The notes under the pieces are model-generated. The model saw nothing but the letters and a program-made list of their open reading frames with translations, was not told where the DNA came from and made no database searches. A stretch of DNA of 64,000 nt from Mesonia sp. HuA40 (GTDB lineage: Bacteria; Bacteroidota; Bacteroidia; Flavobacteriales; Flavobacteriaceae): NCBI RefSeq assembly GCF_008017835.1, contig NZ_VRLT01000059.1, forward strand, positions 62,001 to 126,000. The letters are read 5' to 3'. Position numbers and translations under genes: made by a program. Each line of letters begins with the position of its first letter. The first letter of the stretch is position 1. Below, one piece after another: positions 44,199 to 55,465 of the stretch.

Positions 44199-44570
44199 TT
44201 GAAAAATAAAATTATTTTAATGTTAGGCTTTTTCTTTGTGAGTTACAATTTATTCTCTCAAATAGACTCAACCAAGACATCTTTTATATTTAATAAATCG
44301 ATAGAAAATGCGGTTTTAATAGATAACTCTAGTTTAGGAAATATGATATTCGTAGAGAAAAATAGAAAAAATGTTAATTCTAAAATCCTAATTTATCATA
44401 ATAATAAATTTTATCAATTTGATAATTATATAGACAGTTTAAAGTTAAAAGAAAATATTAAATTTAGGATTTTACGAGGTGAGGAGCTGAAGGAATTTTT
44501 ATATAATAAAATTAATACAGTTATACTTACAGAATCCGATTATACAATCCATAAAAAACAGAAGAATTAA
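44199..44570 (+). CDS. Small secreted hypothetical protein
   Basis: A 123-aa protein. The only start that keeps a full signal peptide is TTG at 44199, giving MKNKIILMLGFFFVSYNLFS then QIDSTKTSF; an ATG at 44220 would cut it to MLGFFF. The mature part is hydrophilic, with repeated I/F-N-K steps and no recognised domain. Codon use looks more AT-rich than in neighbours. It ends shortly before a very stable terminator, and its reading frame is clean, so it is probably real. Function is unknown. Confidence 0.55.
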   Translation: MKNKIILMLGFFFVSYNLFSQIDSTKTSFIFNKSIENAVLIDNSSLGNMIFVEKNRKNVNSKILIYHNNKFYQFDNYIDSLKLKENIKFRILRGEELKEFLYNKINTVILTESDYTIHKKQKN

Positions 44571-44589
44571 GTTTAGTTATGTAAGGTTT

Positions 44590-44634
44590 AAAATTAAAAA
44601 GCCTCAACTTTAAAAGTTGAGGCTTTTTAATTTT
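44590..44634. terminator. Long perfect terminator hairpin between the small secreted gene and clpC
   Basis: A 21-bp perfect stem (44590-44610 with 44614-44634) with a TAA loop, and A/T runs at both ends so it works on both strands. It lies between the convergent stops at 44570 and 44648. Confidence 0.92.
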
Positions 44635-44647
44635 ATTATACCTTAAA

Positions 44648-47218
44648 CTAAGAGTCTTCCTGTTGTTCTGGTGTTTCTTTTTTAGTGATTCTTACAACAA
44701 GTTGTTTGTTGTCTTCATTTAAATCCATAACTACATGGTCTCCCTCTTTTAATTTGGTATTTATAATTTCTTCCGCCAAGGCATCTTCAACGTATTTTTG
44801 AATTGCTCTTTTCAACGGTCTAGCACCATATTGCTGATCAAAACCTTTATCGGCGATATAATCTTTGGCTTTCTCTGTGAGCTCTAGATTGTAACCTAAA
44901 TCTTTAACGCGAGTAAATAGTTTAGCAAGCTCAATATCTATAATCTTATGAATATCTTGTCGCTCTAGGGCATTAAAAATAACCACATCATCGATTCGAT
45001 TTAAAAATTCTGGTGCAAAAGCTTTCTTTAGCGCATTTTCAATAATACTTTTTGTATTAGCATCGGCTTGCTCTTTTCTCGCTTTGGTGCCAAACCCAAC
45101 ACCTTGACCAAAATCTTTTAATTTACGCGCACCGATATTTGACGTCATGATGATAATCGTATTTCTAAAATCTATTTTACGTCCAAGACTATCGGTTAAA
45201 TAACCATCATCCAAAACTTGAAGCAACATATTAAATACATCTGGATGTGCTTTTTCAACTTCATCAAGAAGAATAACGGCATAAGGTTTTCTTCGTACTT
45301 TTTCGGTTAGTTGACCGCCTTCTTCGTAACCAACATATCCTGGAGGAGCACCAACTAAACGTGAAATAGCAAATTTCTCCATATATTCACTCATGTCTAT
45401 TCGAATAAGCGTATCCTCATTATCAAAAAGTTCTTTGGCTAGCACTTTGGCTAACTGAGTCTTACCTACACCTGTTTGTCCCAAAAAGATAAATGATCCA
45501 ATAGGCTTGTTAGGGTCTTTTAAGCCTGCACGGTTACGTTGTATGGCTTTAACTACTTTAGATACTGCTTGATCTTGGCCAATAACCTTTCCTTTGATTC
45601 GGTCTGGTAAATTGGCTAATTTATTGCTTTCGGTTTGGGCAATACGATTAACAGGGATACCGGTCATCATTGAGACCACATCAGCTACATTTTCTTCATT
45701 TACAAGCTCTCTGTGTTTTTTACTTTCTTCTTCCCATTTTTCTTGTGCAACCTGTAGTTCTTGTTCTAAGTTCTTTTCGTCATCACGGAGCTTAGCAGCC
45801 TCTTCATATTTCTGTTTTTTTACCACAGAGGTTTTAGTTTCTCTCACCTTTTCAAGTTGGCGTTCGAGATCTAAAATGCGTTTAGGCACCTCAATATTGG
45901 TGATATGTACACGCGATCCTGCCTCGTCTAATGCATCTATGGCTTTATCGGGTAAGAACCTGTCGGTCATGTAACGATTTGTTAATTTGACACAAGCCTC
46001 AATAGCTTCGGGAGTATAGGTCACATTGTGGTGCGACTCATATTTTGGTTTAATGTTATTTAGAATTTCTATGGTTTCATTTACCGTAGTAGGTTCTATG
46101 ATAACTTTTTGGAATCTACGTTCTAATGCACCATCTTTTTCTATGTGTTGTCTGTATTCGTCTAAAGTTGTGGCCCCTATGCATTGTAATTCACCACGTG
46201 CTAATGCAGGTTTAAACATATTACTAGCGTCTAAACTGCCTGTTGCTCCACCGGCTCCCACAATGGTATGAATTTCATCAATGAAAAGAATGATATCATC
46301 ATTTTTTTCTAATTCATTCATCACTGCTTTCATACGTTCTTCAAATTGACCGCGGTACTTTGTACCCGCCACTAAGCTTGCTAAATCTAAGGTTACCACG
46401 CGTTTATCAAACAAAATTCTCGAAACTTTACGTTGTACAATCCGTAAAGCTAAACCTTCTGCAATGGCACTTTTACCCACTCCTGGTTCACCTATGAGTA
46501 GCGGATTATTCTTTTTTCGTCTACTTAATATTTGCGAAACTCTTTCTATTTCTTTTTCACGACCTACTACGGGGTCTAATTTTCCTTCATCTGCCATAGC
46601 GGTTAAATCGCGACCGAAATTATCGAGAACTGGTGTTTTCGATTTTTTATTTACTTTACCTGTTTTTGATCCACTATTTGTGTCAAACGGGTTTTTACGC
46701 ATACTATCACCTTCACTGGCACCCTCATTCGGGAAATTTGCAGTGGGGGTGGGGTCTATAAAATCGTTATCTTGTGTTATCATAGCTTTAAATTCTCCCT
46801 TCACATTATCATAGTCAATTTTCAATTTGTTTAATAATTTGGTGGTCGGGTCGTTTTCATTTCTTAAAATACACAGCAATAAATGCGCGGTGTTAATTGT
46901 TGAGCTTTGAAAAAGTTTAGCTTCTAAAAAAGTTGTTTTCAAAGCGCGTTCTGCTTGCCTTGTAAGATGAAGGTTTTTTTTCTCGTTGCTTATAAATGCG
47001 TTATCGGGGTTTGCCGGACTTAAAATCTCAACCTTACGCCGAAGTAAATCTAAATCAATTTCTAATGCTTCTAAAATATCTATAGCTTTTCCGTTTCCAT
47101 CACGAATTAATCCTAGCACCAAGTGCTCTGTTCCTATGAAATCGTGGCCTAAGCGCAGAGCTTCCTCTTTACTGTATGTAATTACATCTTTTACTCGGGG
47201 TGAAAAATTATCGTCCAT
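44648..47218 (-). CDS. clpC: ATP-dependent Clp protease ATP-binding subunit ClpC
   Basis: An 856-aa AAA+ unfoldase. Two Clp_N repeats (about 1-140) start [23 protein letters not shown]1 has Walker [10 protein letters not shown] near residue 245, then a UVR-like coiled middle domain (about 425-480). AAA2 has GQTGVGKTQ near 580, arginine-finger regions and a C-terminal D2-small domain. A ClpP-docking loop (GVGFG) follows the second Walker B, so it should feed ClpP. Domain order and length are those of ClpC rather than ClpB, which has a longer middle domain and no docking loop. It is divergent from gyrA, with 237 bases between. Confidence 0.96.
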   Translation of the reverse strand: MDDNFSPRVKDVITYSKEEALRLGHDFIGTEHLVLGLIRDGNGKAIDILEALEIDLDLLRRKVEILSPANPDNAFISNEKKNLHLTRQAERALKTTFLEAKLFQSSTINTAHLLLCILRNENDPTTKLLNKLKIDYDNVKGEFKAMITQDNDFIDPTPTANFPNEGASEGDSMRKNPFDTNSGSKTGKVNKKSKTPVLDNFGRDLTAMADEGKLDPVVGREKEIERVSQILSRRKKNNPLLIGEPGVGKSAIAEGLALRIVQRKVSRILFDKRVVTLDLASLVAGTKYRGQFEERMKAVMNELEKNDDIILFIDEIHTIVGAGGATGSLDASNMFKPALARGELQCIGATTLDEYRQHIEKDGALERRFQKVIIEPTTVNETIEILNNIKPKYESHHNVTYTPEAIEACVKLTNRYMTDRFLPDKAIDALDEAGSRVHITNIEVPKRILDLERQLEKVRETKTSVVKKQKYEEAAKLRDDEKNLEQELQVAQEKWEEESKKHRELVNEENVADVVSMMTGIPVNRIAQTESNKLANLPDRIKGKVIGQDQAVSKVVKAIQRNRAGLKDPNKPIGSFIFLGQTGVGKTQLAKVLAKELFDNEDTLIRIDMSEYMEKFAISRLVGAPPGYVGYEEGGQLTEKVRRKPYAVILLDEVEKAHPDVFNMLLQVLDDGYLTDSLGRKIDFRNTIIIMTSNIGARKLKDFGQGVGFGTKARKEQADANTKSIIENALKKAFAPEFLNRIDDVVIFNALERQDIHKIIDIELAKLFTRVKDLGYNLELTEKAKDYIADKGFDQQYGARPLKRAIQKYVEDALAEEIINTKLKEGDHVVMDLNEDNKQLVVRITKKETPEQQEDS

Positions 47219-47369
47219 AATTCAAAATATTCCTTTTCTCAAAAATTCAATTTACCTATTTCAAAAAGCATTCCTTTTTTTAGGCTACATGCTAAGAGAC
47301 AAAATAAATGGCAGAAATCAAAAAAATACGTGACAAAATTACATTCGAAAGCCTATAAAACTTTGTTAA

Positions 47370-47377
47370 TAATTTTG
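47370..47377 (+). promoter_or_regulatory. Candidate -7 promoter element for gyrA
   Basis: TAATTTTG matches TAnnTTTG, 78 bases before the ATG at 47456. The rest of the 47219-47455 intergenic region shows no other gene or RNA. Confidence 0.4.
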
Positions 47378-47455
47378 CGGCAAAAGGCTTTAAAACCAAG
47401 CCAAATTTGCTTACATTGGCACGTTAGAAAAATTAAACTATAATATACTAGATTT

Positions 47456-50029
47456 ATGGCTGAAGGAGAAAAGTTAATTCCTATTAATATTGAGGAAGAA
47501 ATGAAATCGGCTTACATAGATTATTCTATGTCGGTTATTGTTTCCCGTGCTTTACCCGATGTACGTGACGGATTAAAGCCCGTACACCGTAGAGTTTTGT
47601 TTGGAATGTATGAGTTAGGTGTACTCTCAAACCGAGCCTATAAAAAATCAGCAAGAATTGTGGGAGAGGTGTTAGGTAAATATCACCCTCACGGAGATAC
47701 TTCAGTTTACGATACTATGGTGCGTATGGCGCAAGAGTGGAGTTTACGTTATATGTTGGTAGATGGTCAGGGTAACTTTGGTTCTGTAGATGGAGATAGC
47801 CCCGCTGCGATGCGTTATACAGAGGCAAGAATGCGAAAAATTAGTGAAGAGATGTTGGCCGATATTGATAAAGATACGGTTGATCATTCTTTAAACTTTG
47901 ACGATACCTTAAAAGAGCCTACTGTATTACCTACTCGAATTCCGAATTTATTGGTGAATGGGGCAAGTGGTATTGCCGTGGGTATGGCTACAAATATGCC
48001 ACCGCATAACCTAACCGAAGTTGTGGATGGGACCGTGGCCTACATCGATAATCCTGAAATTGAAGTAGACGAACTTATGGAACATGTAAAAGCTCCTGAT
48101 TTTCCTACAGGTGGTATTATTTATGGGTATGATGGAGTTCGTGAAGCGTTTAAAACAGGTAGAGGACGTGTAGTGATGCGTGCCAAAGCTACTTTTGAAG
48201 AGGTTAAAGGACGTGAGTGTATAGTGGTTACAGAAATTCCTTACCAAGTCAATAAAGCAGATATGATTAAGAAAACTGCAGACATGGTTAACGACAAAAA
48301 AATAGAAGGTATTTCGTTAATTCGAGATGAGTCTGACAGAAATGGGATGCGTATTGTATATATACTTAAACGTGATGCAATCCCTAATATAGTCCTTAAT
48401 TTACTATATAAACATACGGCCCTACAGTCTACTTTTAGTGTGAATAATATCGCTTTAGTGAAGGGAAGACCGCAAATGCTGAATTTAAAAGATATGATTC
48501 AGTATTTCGTAGAACACCGCCACGAAGTAGTGGTAAGAAGAACCGAGTTCGAATTAAAGAAGGCCCAAGATAGAGCTCACATTTTAGAAGGCTTAATTAT
48601 AGCATCAGATAATATTGATGAAGTTATTGCTTTAATAAGAAGCTCATCAAATGCCGAGGAAGCGAGACAAAAATTAATAGATCGTTTTGAGTTAAGTGAA
48701 CTCCAAGCCAAGGCCATTGTTGAAATGCGATTAAGACAGTTAACTGGTCTAGAGCAAGATAAACTAAGGGCAGAATATGAAGATTTAATGAAAACCATTG
48801 AGGAATTGAAAGCTATATTAGCTAGCAAGGAAAAGAGAATGGAGATTATTAAAGAAGAATTGCTTGAAGTAAAAGAAAAATATGGAGATGAACGCAGATC
48901 TGAGATTAATTTCGCTGGAGGCGATTTGAGTATCGAAGATATGATCCCCGATGAACAAGTTGTGATATCTATCTCTCATGCAGGTTACATTAAACGTACT
49001 TCTTTATCTGAATACAAAACCCAAAAGAGAGGTGGTGTAGGATCAAAAGCTAGTACTACCCGTAATGAGGACTTCTTAGAAGATCTATTTGTAGGGACCA
49101 ACCATCAATATATGTTGTTTTTTACCCAAAAAGGAAAATGTTATTGGATGCGTGTTTACGAAATACCAGAAGGTAGCAAATCCTCCAAAGGTAGAGCTAT
49201 CCAAAACTTAATTAATATTGATCCAGAAGATAAAATAAAAGCCTTTATTTGTACGCAAGACCTTAAAGATGAAGATTACATAAACGGACATTATGTCATA
49301 ATGGCAACTAAAAAAGGTCAGGTTAAGAAAACATCATTAGAGCAATATTCAAGACCTCGAGCCAATGGTATTAATGCCATAACTATTAAAGAAGGTGATG
49401 AATTGCTTTCTGCAAAATTAACTAATGGAGACAGTGATGTAATGCTTGCTCTTAAAAGCGGTAAATGTATCCGATTCGAAGAAAATAAAACCAGACCTAT
49501 GGGACGAAATGCCTCCGGTGTACGCGGAATTACCTTGGGTCATGATAAAGATGAAGTGGTTGGCATGATTACCATTGAAAATCCTGACGAAGAAACTGTT
49601 TTAGTGGTTTCAGAGAACGGATATGGTAAACGAACATTTATTCAAGATCCTGAGAATGGTGAAGATATTTATCGTGTAACCAATAGAGGTGGAAAAGGGG
49701 TTAAAACCATTTCTATAACCGAGAAAACGGGTGAGCTGGTTACCATAAAAAGCGTGACCGATAATGACGATTTAATGATTATTAATAAATCTGGATTAGC
49801 CATTCGTATTGAGGTTAAAAACTTAAGAACTATGGGAAGGGCTACTCAAGGAGTTCGTTTAATTAACCTAAAAGGTGATGACTCTATTGCTGCGGTGGCA
49901 AAGGTGGCAAATGAAGAGGAAGAGGAAACATTAGAGGAAATCAACCCAATTGAATCTGGGCTTGACAATGAAGCTCAAGATGGGGCCAATGAAAATGGCA
50001 CAACTATTGAATCAGATGATGAAAAATAA
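47456..50029 (+). CDS. gyrA: DNA gyrase subunit A
   Basis: The cleavage subunit of gyrase, 857 aa. It starts [20 protein letters not shown]. The catalytic Tyr is Y121 in [10 protein letters not shown]; the quinolone region reads [17 protein letters not shown], with Thr where E. coli has the resistance-linked Ser83 and Asp kept at position 87. The GyrA box QKRGGVG, needed for negative supercoiling, is present in the C-terminal domain, which distinguishes this gene from parC. The last about 40 residues form an acidic Glu/Asp/Asn tail that may modulate DNA wrapping. A TPR gene follows 21 bases later. Confidence 0.97.
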   Translation: MAEGEKLIPINIEEEMKSAYIDYSMSVIVSRALPDVRDGLKPVHRRVLFGMYELGVLSNRAYKKSARIVGEVLGKYHPHGDTSVYDTMVRMAQEWSLRYMLVDGQGNFGSVDGDSPAAMRYTEARMRKISEEMLADIDKDTVDHSLNFDDTLKEPTVLPTRIPNLLVNGASGIAVGMATNMPPHNLTEVVDGTVAYIDNPEIEVDELMEHVKAPDFPTGGIIYGYDGVREAFKTGRGRVVMRAKATFEEVKGRECIVVTEIPYQVNKADMIKKTADMVNDKKIEGISLIRDESDRNGMRIVYILKRDAIPNIVLNLLYKHTALQSTFSVNNIALVKGRPQMLNLKDMIQYFVEHRHEVVVRRTEFELKKAQDRAHILEGLIIASDNIDEVIALIRSSSNAEEARQKLIDRFELSELQAKAIVEMRLRQLTGLEQDKLRAEYEDLMKTIEELKAILASKEKRMEIIKEELLEVKEKYGDERRSEINFAGGDLSIEDMIPDEQVVISISHAGYIKRTSLSEYKTQKRGGVGSKASTTRNEDFLEDLFVGTNHQYMLFFTQKGKCYWMRVYEIPEGSKSSKGRAIQNLINIDPEDKIKAFICTQDLKDEDYINGHYVIMATKKGQVKKTSLEQYSRPRANGINAITIKEGDELLSAKLTNGDSDVMLALKSGKCIRFEENKTRPMGRNASGVRGITLGHDKDEVVGMITIENPDEETVLVVSENGYGKRTFIQDPENGEDIYRVTNRGGKGVKTISITEKTGELVTIKSVTDNDDLMIINKSGLAIRIEVKNLRTMGRATQGVRLINLKGDDSIAAVAKVANEEEEETLEEINPIESGLDNEAQDGANENGTTIESDDEK

Positions 50030-50050
50030 TTTATTAGCAATTTATTAATT

Positions 50051-51298
50051 ATGAAAAAGAGTATAATTACTATAGGTTTAGCTTTTTTAACCGTGGGCGC
50101 ATTTGCTCAGAAAAAAGAGATAAAGAATGCGCTTAAGGCTACCGAAGCAGGAAAATATAGTGAAGCAAAAAACTTACTACAATCTGTGGAAAGCATGGTG
50201 GCAACTGAAAAAGATAAAGTTAAAGCAGACTTTTACTTAGCAAAAGGAAATGCTTTTATGGGAGATCCAAAGGCCACTACAGACAATACATCAGAATTGG
50301 TCATTGCTGCTAAGGCATTTAAAAAAGCAATTGACTTAGGTGAAAAAGATGCAGAACAGAAATTAGCATTGCTTAAAGCTAAAATGATTAATTCTGCTGT
50401 TGAAGATCAGAAAGCTTCAAAATTTAGTGAAGGTTCTAAAAAATTGATTGCCTTATATGAGTTAGACAAAAGCGATACATTGAGCTTGTATAATGCAGCT
50501 AGTCTAGCTGTGGCAGGAAAAGATTATGACAAGGCATTAGAGTATTACCTACAGCTTGACGAAATGGGGTATGAAGGTACTAGTACTATTTATACAGCCG
50601 TAAATAAAGAAACTAATGAAGTAGAATCTTTTGCTAACAAAAATCAACGAGATATTTATTTAAAATCAGGAACTCATATCAAACCTGAAACAAAGCAATC
50701 TGAATCGAAAAGACCAGAGATTATTAAAAACATCGCCCTTATTTATGTTGAGCAAGGCAATCAAGAAAAAGCTATGACTGCTATTGCAAAGGCAAAAGAA
50801 GAAAGCCCGAATGATACTGCATTATTGCTATCTGAAGCCGATATTTATCACAAAATGGATAAGATGGATAAATATTCTGAAACAGTAGAAAGAGTTCTTG
50901 AAATTGAACCAAACAATCCTGTATTGTACTATAATCTTGGTGTAAGCTCAATGAGTATGGGGGCTACACAAAAAGCCATTAATTACTATAAGCAAGCTAT
51001 TAAGTTAGACCCAGACTTTACTAATGCTTATGTAAATCTTGCTTCAGCGATACTTGATCAAGAGAAGCCAATTGTTGAGGAAATGAACAAACTAGGAATG
51101 TCTGATGCCGACACTAGAAAATACAATAAATTACAAGAACAGCGCCTTGAGTTATACAAAAAGGCAGTGCCTTATCTAGAAAAGGTGTTAGAAAAGGAAG
51201 AGAAGGGGACTGGCTTACGTCAACAGGCTACCCAAACCTTAAAACAGATATATAGTTTGTTAGGGGAAACCCAAAAAGCTAAAGCTTTACAAGACTAA
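50051..51298 (+). CDS. Secreted tetratricopeptide repeat protein
   Basis: A 415-aa protein with a signal peptide (MKKSIITIGLAFLTVGAFAQ). The mature region is alpha-helical with several TPR units, the clearest around residues 225-340 (KNIALIYVEQGNQEKAMTAI, PVLYYNLGVSSMSMGATQKA, DPDFTNAYVNLASAILDQEK). It probably mediates periplasmic protein-protein contacts. It is 21 bases after gyrA and may be expressed with it. The partner is unknown. Confidence 0.85.
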   Translation: MKKSIITIGLAFLTVGAFAQKKEIKNALKATEAGKYSEAKNLLQSVESMVATEKDKVKADFYLAKGNAFMGDPKATTDNTSELVIAAKAFKKAIDLGEKDAEQKLALLKAKMINSAVEDQKASKFSEGSKKLIALYELDKSDTLSLYNAASLAVAGKDYDKALEYYLQLDEMGYEGTSTIYTAVNKETNEVESFANKNQRDIYLKSGTHIKPETKQSESKRPEIIKNIALIYVEQGNQEKAMTAIAKAKEESPNDTALLLSEADIYHKMDKMDKYSETVERVLEIEPNNPVLYYNLGVSSMSMGATQKAINYYKQAIKLDPDFTNAYVNLASAILDQEKPIVEEMNKLGMSDADTRKYNKLQEQRLELYKKAVPYLEKVLEKEEKGTGLRQQATQTLKQIYSLLGETQKAKALQD

Positions 51299-51318
51299 TA
51301 AATTTGTGAAGTAATCAT

Positions 51319-51350
51319 AAAAAAATCGGGTTTTATAACCCGATTTTTTT
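51319..51350. terminator. Bidirectional terminator after the TPR gene
   Basis: AAAAAAATCGGGTT - TTAT - AACCCGATTTTTTT, a 14-bp stem that reaches the stop codon of the convergent NlpC/P60 gene at 51349. Confidence 0.9.
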
Positions 51351-52098
51351 ATATAATCTTTTTTATAACTCTTAGATTATGGGAATACCTATTAGTATTT
51401 ACATTAAATATTCCGGTGTGATCAATTCTGTCAATTCGTACTTTCCCGTGGGCGTGAATAATATAATTATCGGGCATTATAATTCCCACGTGTATAATAT
51501 TACCCTCTTGATTATCAAAAAAAGCAAGGTCGCCAGGTTCACTTTCTTCCACAAAACTTAATGCTTCACCTTGCTTAGCTTGTTGAGAGGCATCTCTTTT
51601 TAAAGTATACCCATTTAATTTATACACCATTTGTGTAAAACCACTACAATCAATCCCGAAAGGTGTTTTGCCACCCCATAAATAAGGAGCATTCAAGTAT
51701 AACGTGGCGGTGGAAAGCAGATTTTTCTTTGGTTGAACCCCTGCTATTCTTCGACCTTCATACTCACTCTTAAACCAGTGTAAGTTTTTAACGCTAGCCC
51801 CTAATGTTATAGGAGTTAGTTGCTTAAAAGAATCTTGAATATAATCAATTAAGTCGGCAGCAAATTCAGGACTTTGTTTTTCAATTTCTTCAAATTGCAC
51901 TTGGCTTATTTCATTAAAATGAAGTATGTCTAGCCATCCCTCATATCCGTCAAAGGCAATTCTTATTTTCACCCACTTTCTTCTAATTTCAATAAGCTTA
52001 AAATGGTCACCATATAAAAGTTGGGTGACCATTTCACTGGTTTCGCTAGGTTCTAGCCTAACAGCAACACTATTTAAAGTACAAATTCCGTAACGCAT
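51349..52098 (-). CDS. C40 family (NlpC/P60) peptidase with bacterial SH3 domains
   Basis: A 249-aa peptidoglycan peptide hydrolase. The N-terminal SH3-like region reads MRYGICTLNSVAVRLEPSET and continues through LQFNEISQV-type strands. The NlpC/P60 domain has the catalytic Cys C151 in GIDCSGFTQMVYK, the His in IIHVGIIMPDNYIIHAHG, and WGGKTPFG before the Cys, as in gamma-D-glutamyl-diamino-acid peptidases. No signal peptide is visible, so it probably recycles muropeptides in the cytoplasm. It lies 10 bases after the thiolase gene on the same strand and may be co-transcribed with it. Confidence 0.88.
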   Translation of the reverse strand: MRYGICTLNSVAVRLEPSETSEMVTQLLYGDHFKLIEIRRKWVKIRIAFDGYEGWLDILHFNEISQVQFEEIEKQSPEFAADLIDYIQDSFKQLTPITLGASVKNLHWFKSEYEGRRIAGVQPKKNLLSTATLYLNAPYLWGGKTPFGIDCSGFTQMVYKLNGYTLKRDASQQAKQGEALSFVEESEPGDLAFFDNQEGNIIHVGIIMPDNYIIHAHGKVRIDRIDHTGIFNVNTNRYSHNLRVIKKII

Positions 52099-52108
52099 TT
52101 ATAAATTC

Positions 52109-53290
52109 TTAAGCGTTTCTTTCAATTACCATAGCAGAGGCGCCACCACCACCATTACAAATCGCAGCTGCACCTAGTTTGGCATTATTTTGTTCTAAAA
52201 CATTAATTAAAGTGATAAGGATTCTTACACCGCTGCAGCCTAAAGGATGTCCTAAAGAAACCGCGCCGCCATTTACATTAACCTTATCGTTTTGTATACC
52301 TAAAATTTTCATATTGGCTAAACCAACTACAGAAAAAGCTTCGTTAAATTCAAAATAATCAATTTCATCTTGACTTACACCTGCTTTGGTTAAAGCCTTT
52401 GGAAGCGCCTTAGCTGGTGCTGTTGTAAACCATTTAGGTTCTTGTGCTGCATCGGCATAGCCTTTTATGATGGCCAAGGGTTTTAAACCTAATGCTTCGG
52501 CTTTTTCTCTACTCATTAAAATTACCGCACCTGCACCGTCATTTATAGTTGAAGCATTAGCCGCAGTTACCGTTCCTTCTTTGGTAAAAGCAGGTCTTAG
52601 CGCAGCTATTTTATCCATTCTAACATTTTTATACTCCTCATCTTCTTTAACTATAACGGGCTCGCCTTTGCGCTGTGGTACTTCAACAGGTACAATTTCA
52701 TTGTCAAACTTTCCGCTTTCCCAAGCTTTTTTAGATCTCTCATAAGATTCTATAGCGAACTGGTCTTGATCCTCTCGAGAAAATTCATATTCGTTAGCGC
52801 ACAAATCGGCACAAACTCCCATGGCATTTTGATCGTATGCATCAACCAAACCGTCTTTTTGCATTCCATCAATCATTTGTGCAGGACCAAATTTAGTTCC
52901 TTTTCTTAAATGCAAATAATGTGGTATCTGACTCATGTTTTCCATACCTCCAGCTACAATTACTTCGGCATCACCTAGGGCGATACTTTGTGCAGCTTGC
53001 ATAACAGTTTTCATTCCACTAGCGCAAACCTTATTTACAGTGGTACAAGGTACGTTTTCTGAGATGCCGGCCGCTAACGCAGCTTGTCTAGCTGGTGCTT
53101 GACCGTTACCAGCTTGAACAACATTTCCCATTAAAACTTCTTGCACCTCCTTTGGGTCTAAATTTATTTTTTCTAAAGCGCCTTTAATGGCAATCGCTCC
53201 TAATTGTGTGGCCGGAATGCTTGACAAGCTTCCTAAAAAACTACCTATAGGGGTTCTTACCGCACTTACAATAACAACTTCTTTACTCAT
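52109..53290 (-). CDS. Acetyl-CoA C-acetyltransferase (thiolase)
   Basis: A 393-aa thiolase from ATG 53290 (MSKEVVIVSAVRTPIGSFLG); the frame is open 21 bases further up without a better start. Catalytic Cys C89 is in TTVNKVCASGMKT, the His is in SLGHPLGCSG, and the second Cys is in AAICNGGGGASAM. It condenses or cleaves acetoacetyl-CoA. The length and VRTPIGSF N-terminus match the biosynthetic AtoB/PhaA type better than the FadA type. The NlpC/P60 gene follows closely downstream. Confidence 0.93.
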   Translation of the reverse strand: MSKEVVIVSAVRTPIGSFLGSLSSIPATQLGAIAIKGALEKINLDPKEVQEVLMGNVVQAGNGQAPARQAALAAGISENVPCTTVNKVCASGMKTVMQAAQSIALGDAEVIVAGGMENMSQIPHYLHLRKGTKFGPAQMIDGMQKDGLVDAYDQNAMGVCADLCANEYEFSREDQDQFAIESYERSKKAWESGKFDNEIVPVEVPQRKGEPVIVKEDEEYKNVRMDKIAALRPAFTKEGTVTAANASTINDGAGAVILMSREKAEALGLKPLAIIKGYADAAQEPKWFTTAPAKALPKALTKAGVSQDEIDYFEFNEAFSVVGLANMKILGIQNDKVNVNGGAVSLGHPLGCSGVRILITLINVLEQNNAKLGAAAICNGGGGASAMVIERNA

Positions 53291-53377
53291 ATTCCTGTAT
53301 TTTATTTTCAAGTCACGAATTTAACGATTTTCTGTTCAACAACACAATGCTTTTTAAGCATACAAGCTTATTTTTAT

Positions 53378-53385
53378 TACTTTTG
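53378..53385 (+). promoter_or_regulatory. Candidate -7 promoter element for the 7TM-HD gene
   Basis: TACTTTTG matches TAnnTTTG, 17 bases before the ATG at 53403; this supports that ATG over the upstream TTG at 53397. Confidence 0.45.
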
Positions 53386-53402
53386 AAAGATAAGTATTGA
53401 AA

Positions 53403-55460
53403 ATGAAAAAAGTAGTTGACACAATATATAAGAAGCAGGCACTGATTTATAAATTGTTTTTGTACCTCTTTACGGTTGCTCTTATTGTATATCTGTTTCC
53501 TAAGGGTAATAAATTTAAATATGAATTAATCAAGGGTAAGCCTTGGCAGTATGAAAATCTTTATGCTCCTTTTGATTTTGCAATTTTAAAAACCGATGAT
53601 GAGATTGCTGCTGAGAGAGAAGAAATTAGAACGAATCATATTCCTTATTACGATTATGATTCAATAGCTACACAAAGCGTATATAACAGTTTTCCACAAC
53701 AATTCGATAAGGTTTTTCCAGATACAATTGGTAATGTAAAGAAAAAGTTTCTGCAACAGTCTGGTAATCAAATTTTAAATAAAATCTATCGATACGGTAT
53801 ACTTGTTCAAAACGTCCGATTTAATAGCAATAGTGTTATTTATTTAAAAAAAGGCAATGAAGCGCAAGAGGTGGCATACAAAAAGATTTTAAAACAAGAG
53901 AATTTGGGAGATTTTCTTGATGTGCAATTAGAAAAAGCTAAACTAGAAGCTTACCGCCCTTATTATAAAGAGTTATTTTTTAATATACTTAAACCCAATG
54001 TTCGATTAAATGAAAATTTAACTCAGCATGATTTGCAATCTAAATTAGAGGCTTTATCGTTTACCAAGGGTAGTATCTCAAAAGGAAGTAAGATTATCGA
54101 AAAGGGGGAGGTTATTGATCAGGATAAATTTAGGATACTGGTTTCATTACGTCAAGAATATGAATCTAATTTTTGGGGCGCTACCAGTTATTATATTGTA
54201 TTAATAGGCCATACCTTATTGGTGGCTTTAGCTTTATTGATGTTATTTTTATTTATTAAAAAATATAGAGAAGAAATATTTGAGAGCAATACCAAAGTCA
54301 CCTTTATTTTCATAAACATTTTAATTAGTGTTTTTCTAACGGTAACTGTCTTTCGTTTAAATGTAGACTATATTTATGTGGTGCCTCTTTGTATACTTCC
54401 ATTAACCTTAAAGGCTTTTTTTGATGCCAGGCTGGGTTTATTTACTCACGTGATAACAGTTTTAATTCTTGGTTTTATTGTGCCCAATAGTTACGAGTAT
54501 ATGTTTTTGCAAATTATCGCTGGTATTGTAACTATTCTAACCATTTCTGAATTATACAAGAGAGCTAACTTATTTATTTCTGTAGGGCAAATTACCGCGG
54601 TATATATTTTTGCTTATTCGGCATTTACCATTATTCAAGAAGGTGATTTAAGTAAAATAGATTACCAAACTTTATTGGTATTCCTATTAAGTGGATTAGC
54701 TACTTTATTCGTTCAGCCTCTCATTTACGCTTACGAGAAATTTTTTGGATTGGTTTCAGATATGTCACTTTTAGAATTATCAGACACCAACAGTAATTTA
54801 CTAAAAGAACTTTCAAATAAGGCTCCCGGAACTTTTCACCATAGCTTAAATGTGGCCAATTTAGCCGAGGCAGCGGCAAATGAAGTTGGAGCAAATGCGT
54901 TATTGGTTAGGGTAGGAGCACTTTATCACGATATAGGAAAAATGACCAATCCTACTATGTTTACTGAAAACCAAACTACTTCGGTAAACCCACACGATGA
55001 ACTATCGCCAATTGAAAGTGCAGAAATTATTATAAACCACGTTGTTTACGGAATAGAGATCGCTAAAAAACATAATTTACCTGATCGAATAATTGATTTT
55101 ATCAGAACGCATCACGGTACTACATTGGTTTATTATTTTTATCAAAAAGCCAAAAAAGAAGCTGAGAACAATTTAAAAGGCGTAGCGGCAGAGCAATTTA
55201 AATACCCTGGTCCTAAACCCTTTAGTAAAGAAACAGCTATATTAATGATGAGTGACAGCGTTGAAGCCGCTAGCAAGAGTTTAAAAGAACCCACCGCACA
55301 ACTTATTGATGATTTTGTAGAAAAAATCATTAATAAACAAATGGATCAAGGGCAATTTTTAAATGCCGAAATCACTTTTAAAGAAATACAAAATATTAAG
55401 AAGATTTTAAAACGAAAGCTCAAGAATATTTACCATCTTAGGATAGAATATCCAGAATAA
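53403..55460 (+). CDS. 7TMR-HD family phosphohydrolase (PgpH-like c-di-AMP phosphodiesterase)
   Basis: A 685-aa protein. The N-terminal TM helix (about 14-34) is followed by a large extracytoplasmic domain (about 35-270), seven TM helices (about 270-460), and a cytoplasmic HD domain with HHSLNVANLAEAAA, ALYHDIGKMTNP (HD dyad) and RTHHGTTLVYYFYQ. This is the architecture of PgpH, a membrane receptor that hydrolyses c-di-AMP. The usual regulators of that nucleotide are not in the window. DUF72, NUDIX and thioesterase genes follow closely and may share its transcript. Confidence 0.92.
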   Translation: MKKVVDTIYKKQALIYKLFLYLFTVALIVYLFPKGNKFKYELIKGKPWQYENLYAPFDFAILKTDDEIAAEREEIRTNHIPYYDYDSIATQSVYNSFPQQFDKVFPDTIGNVKKKFLQQSGNQILNKIYRYGILVQNVRFNSNSVIYLKKGNEAQEVAYKKILKQENLGDFLDVQLEKAKLEAYRPYYKELFFNILKPNVRLNENLTQHDLQSKLEALSFTKGSISKGSKIIEKGEVIDQDKFRILVSLRQEYESNFWGATSYYIVLIGHTLLVALALLMLFLFIKKYREEIFESNTKVTFIFINILISVFLTVTVFRLNVDYIYVVPLCILPLTLKAFFDARLGLFTHVITVLILGFIVPNSYEYMFLQIIAGIVTILTISELYKRANLFISVGQITAVYIFAYSAFTIIQEGDLSKIDYQTLLVFLLSGLATLFVQPLIYAYEKFFGLVSDMSLLELSDTNSNLLKELSNKAPGTFHHSLNVANLAEAAANEVGANALLVRVGALYHDIGKMTNPTMFTENQTTSVNPHDELSPIESAEIIINHVVYGIEIAKKHNLPDRIIDFIRTHHGTTLVYYFYQKAKKEAENNLKGVAAEQFKYPGPKPFSKETAILMMSDSVEAASKSLKEPTAQLIDDFVEKIINKQMDQGQFLNAEITFKEIQNIKKILKRKLKNIYHLRIEYPE

Positions 55461-55465
55461 GTAAA

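Noticed and set aside
45594-47333. Plus-strand open frames across clpC (45594-45974, 46026-46271, 46464-46814, 46986-47333)
   Set aside because: Low-complexity Ser/Leu/Phe-rich translations antisense to ClpC; no start signals or domains.
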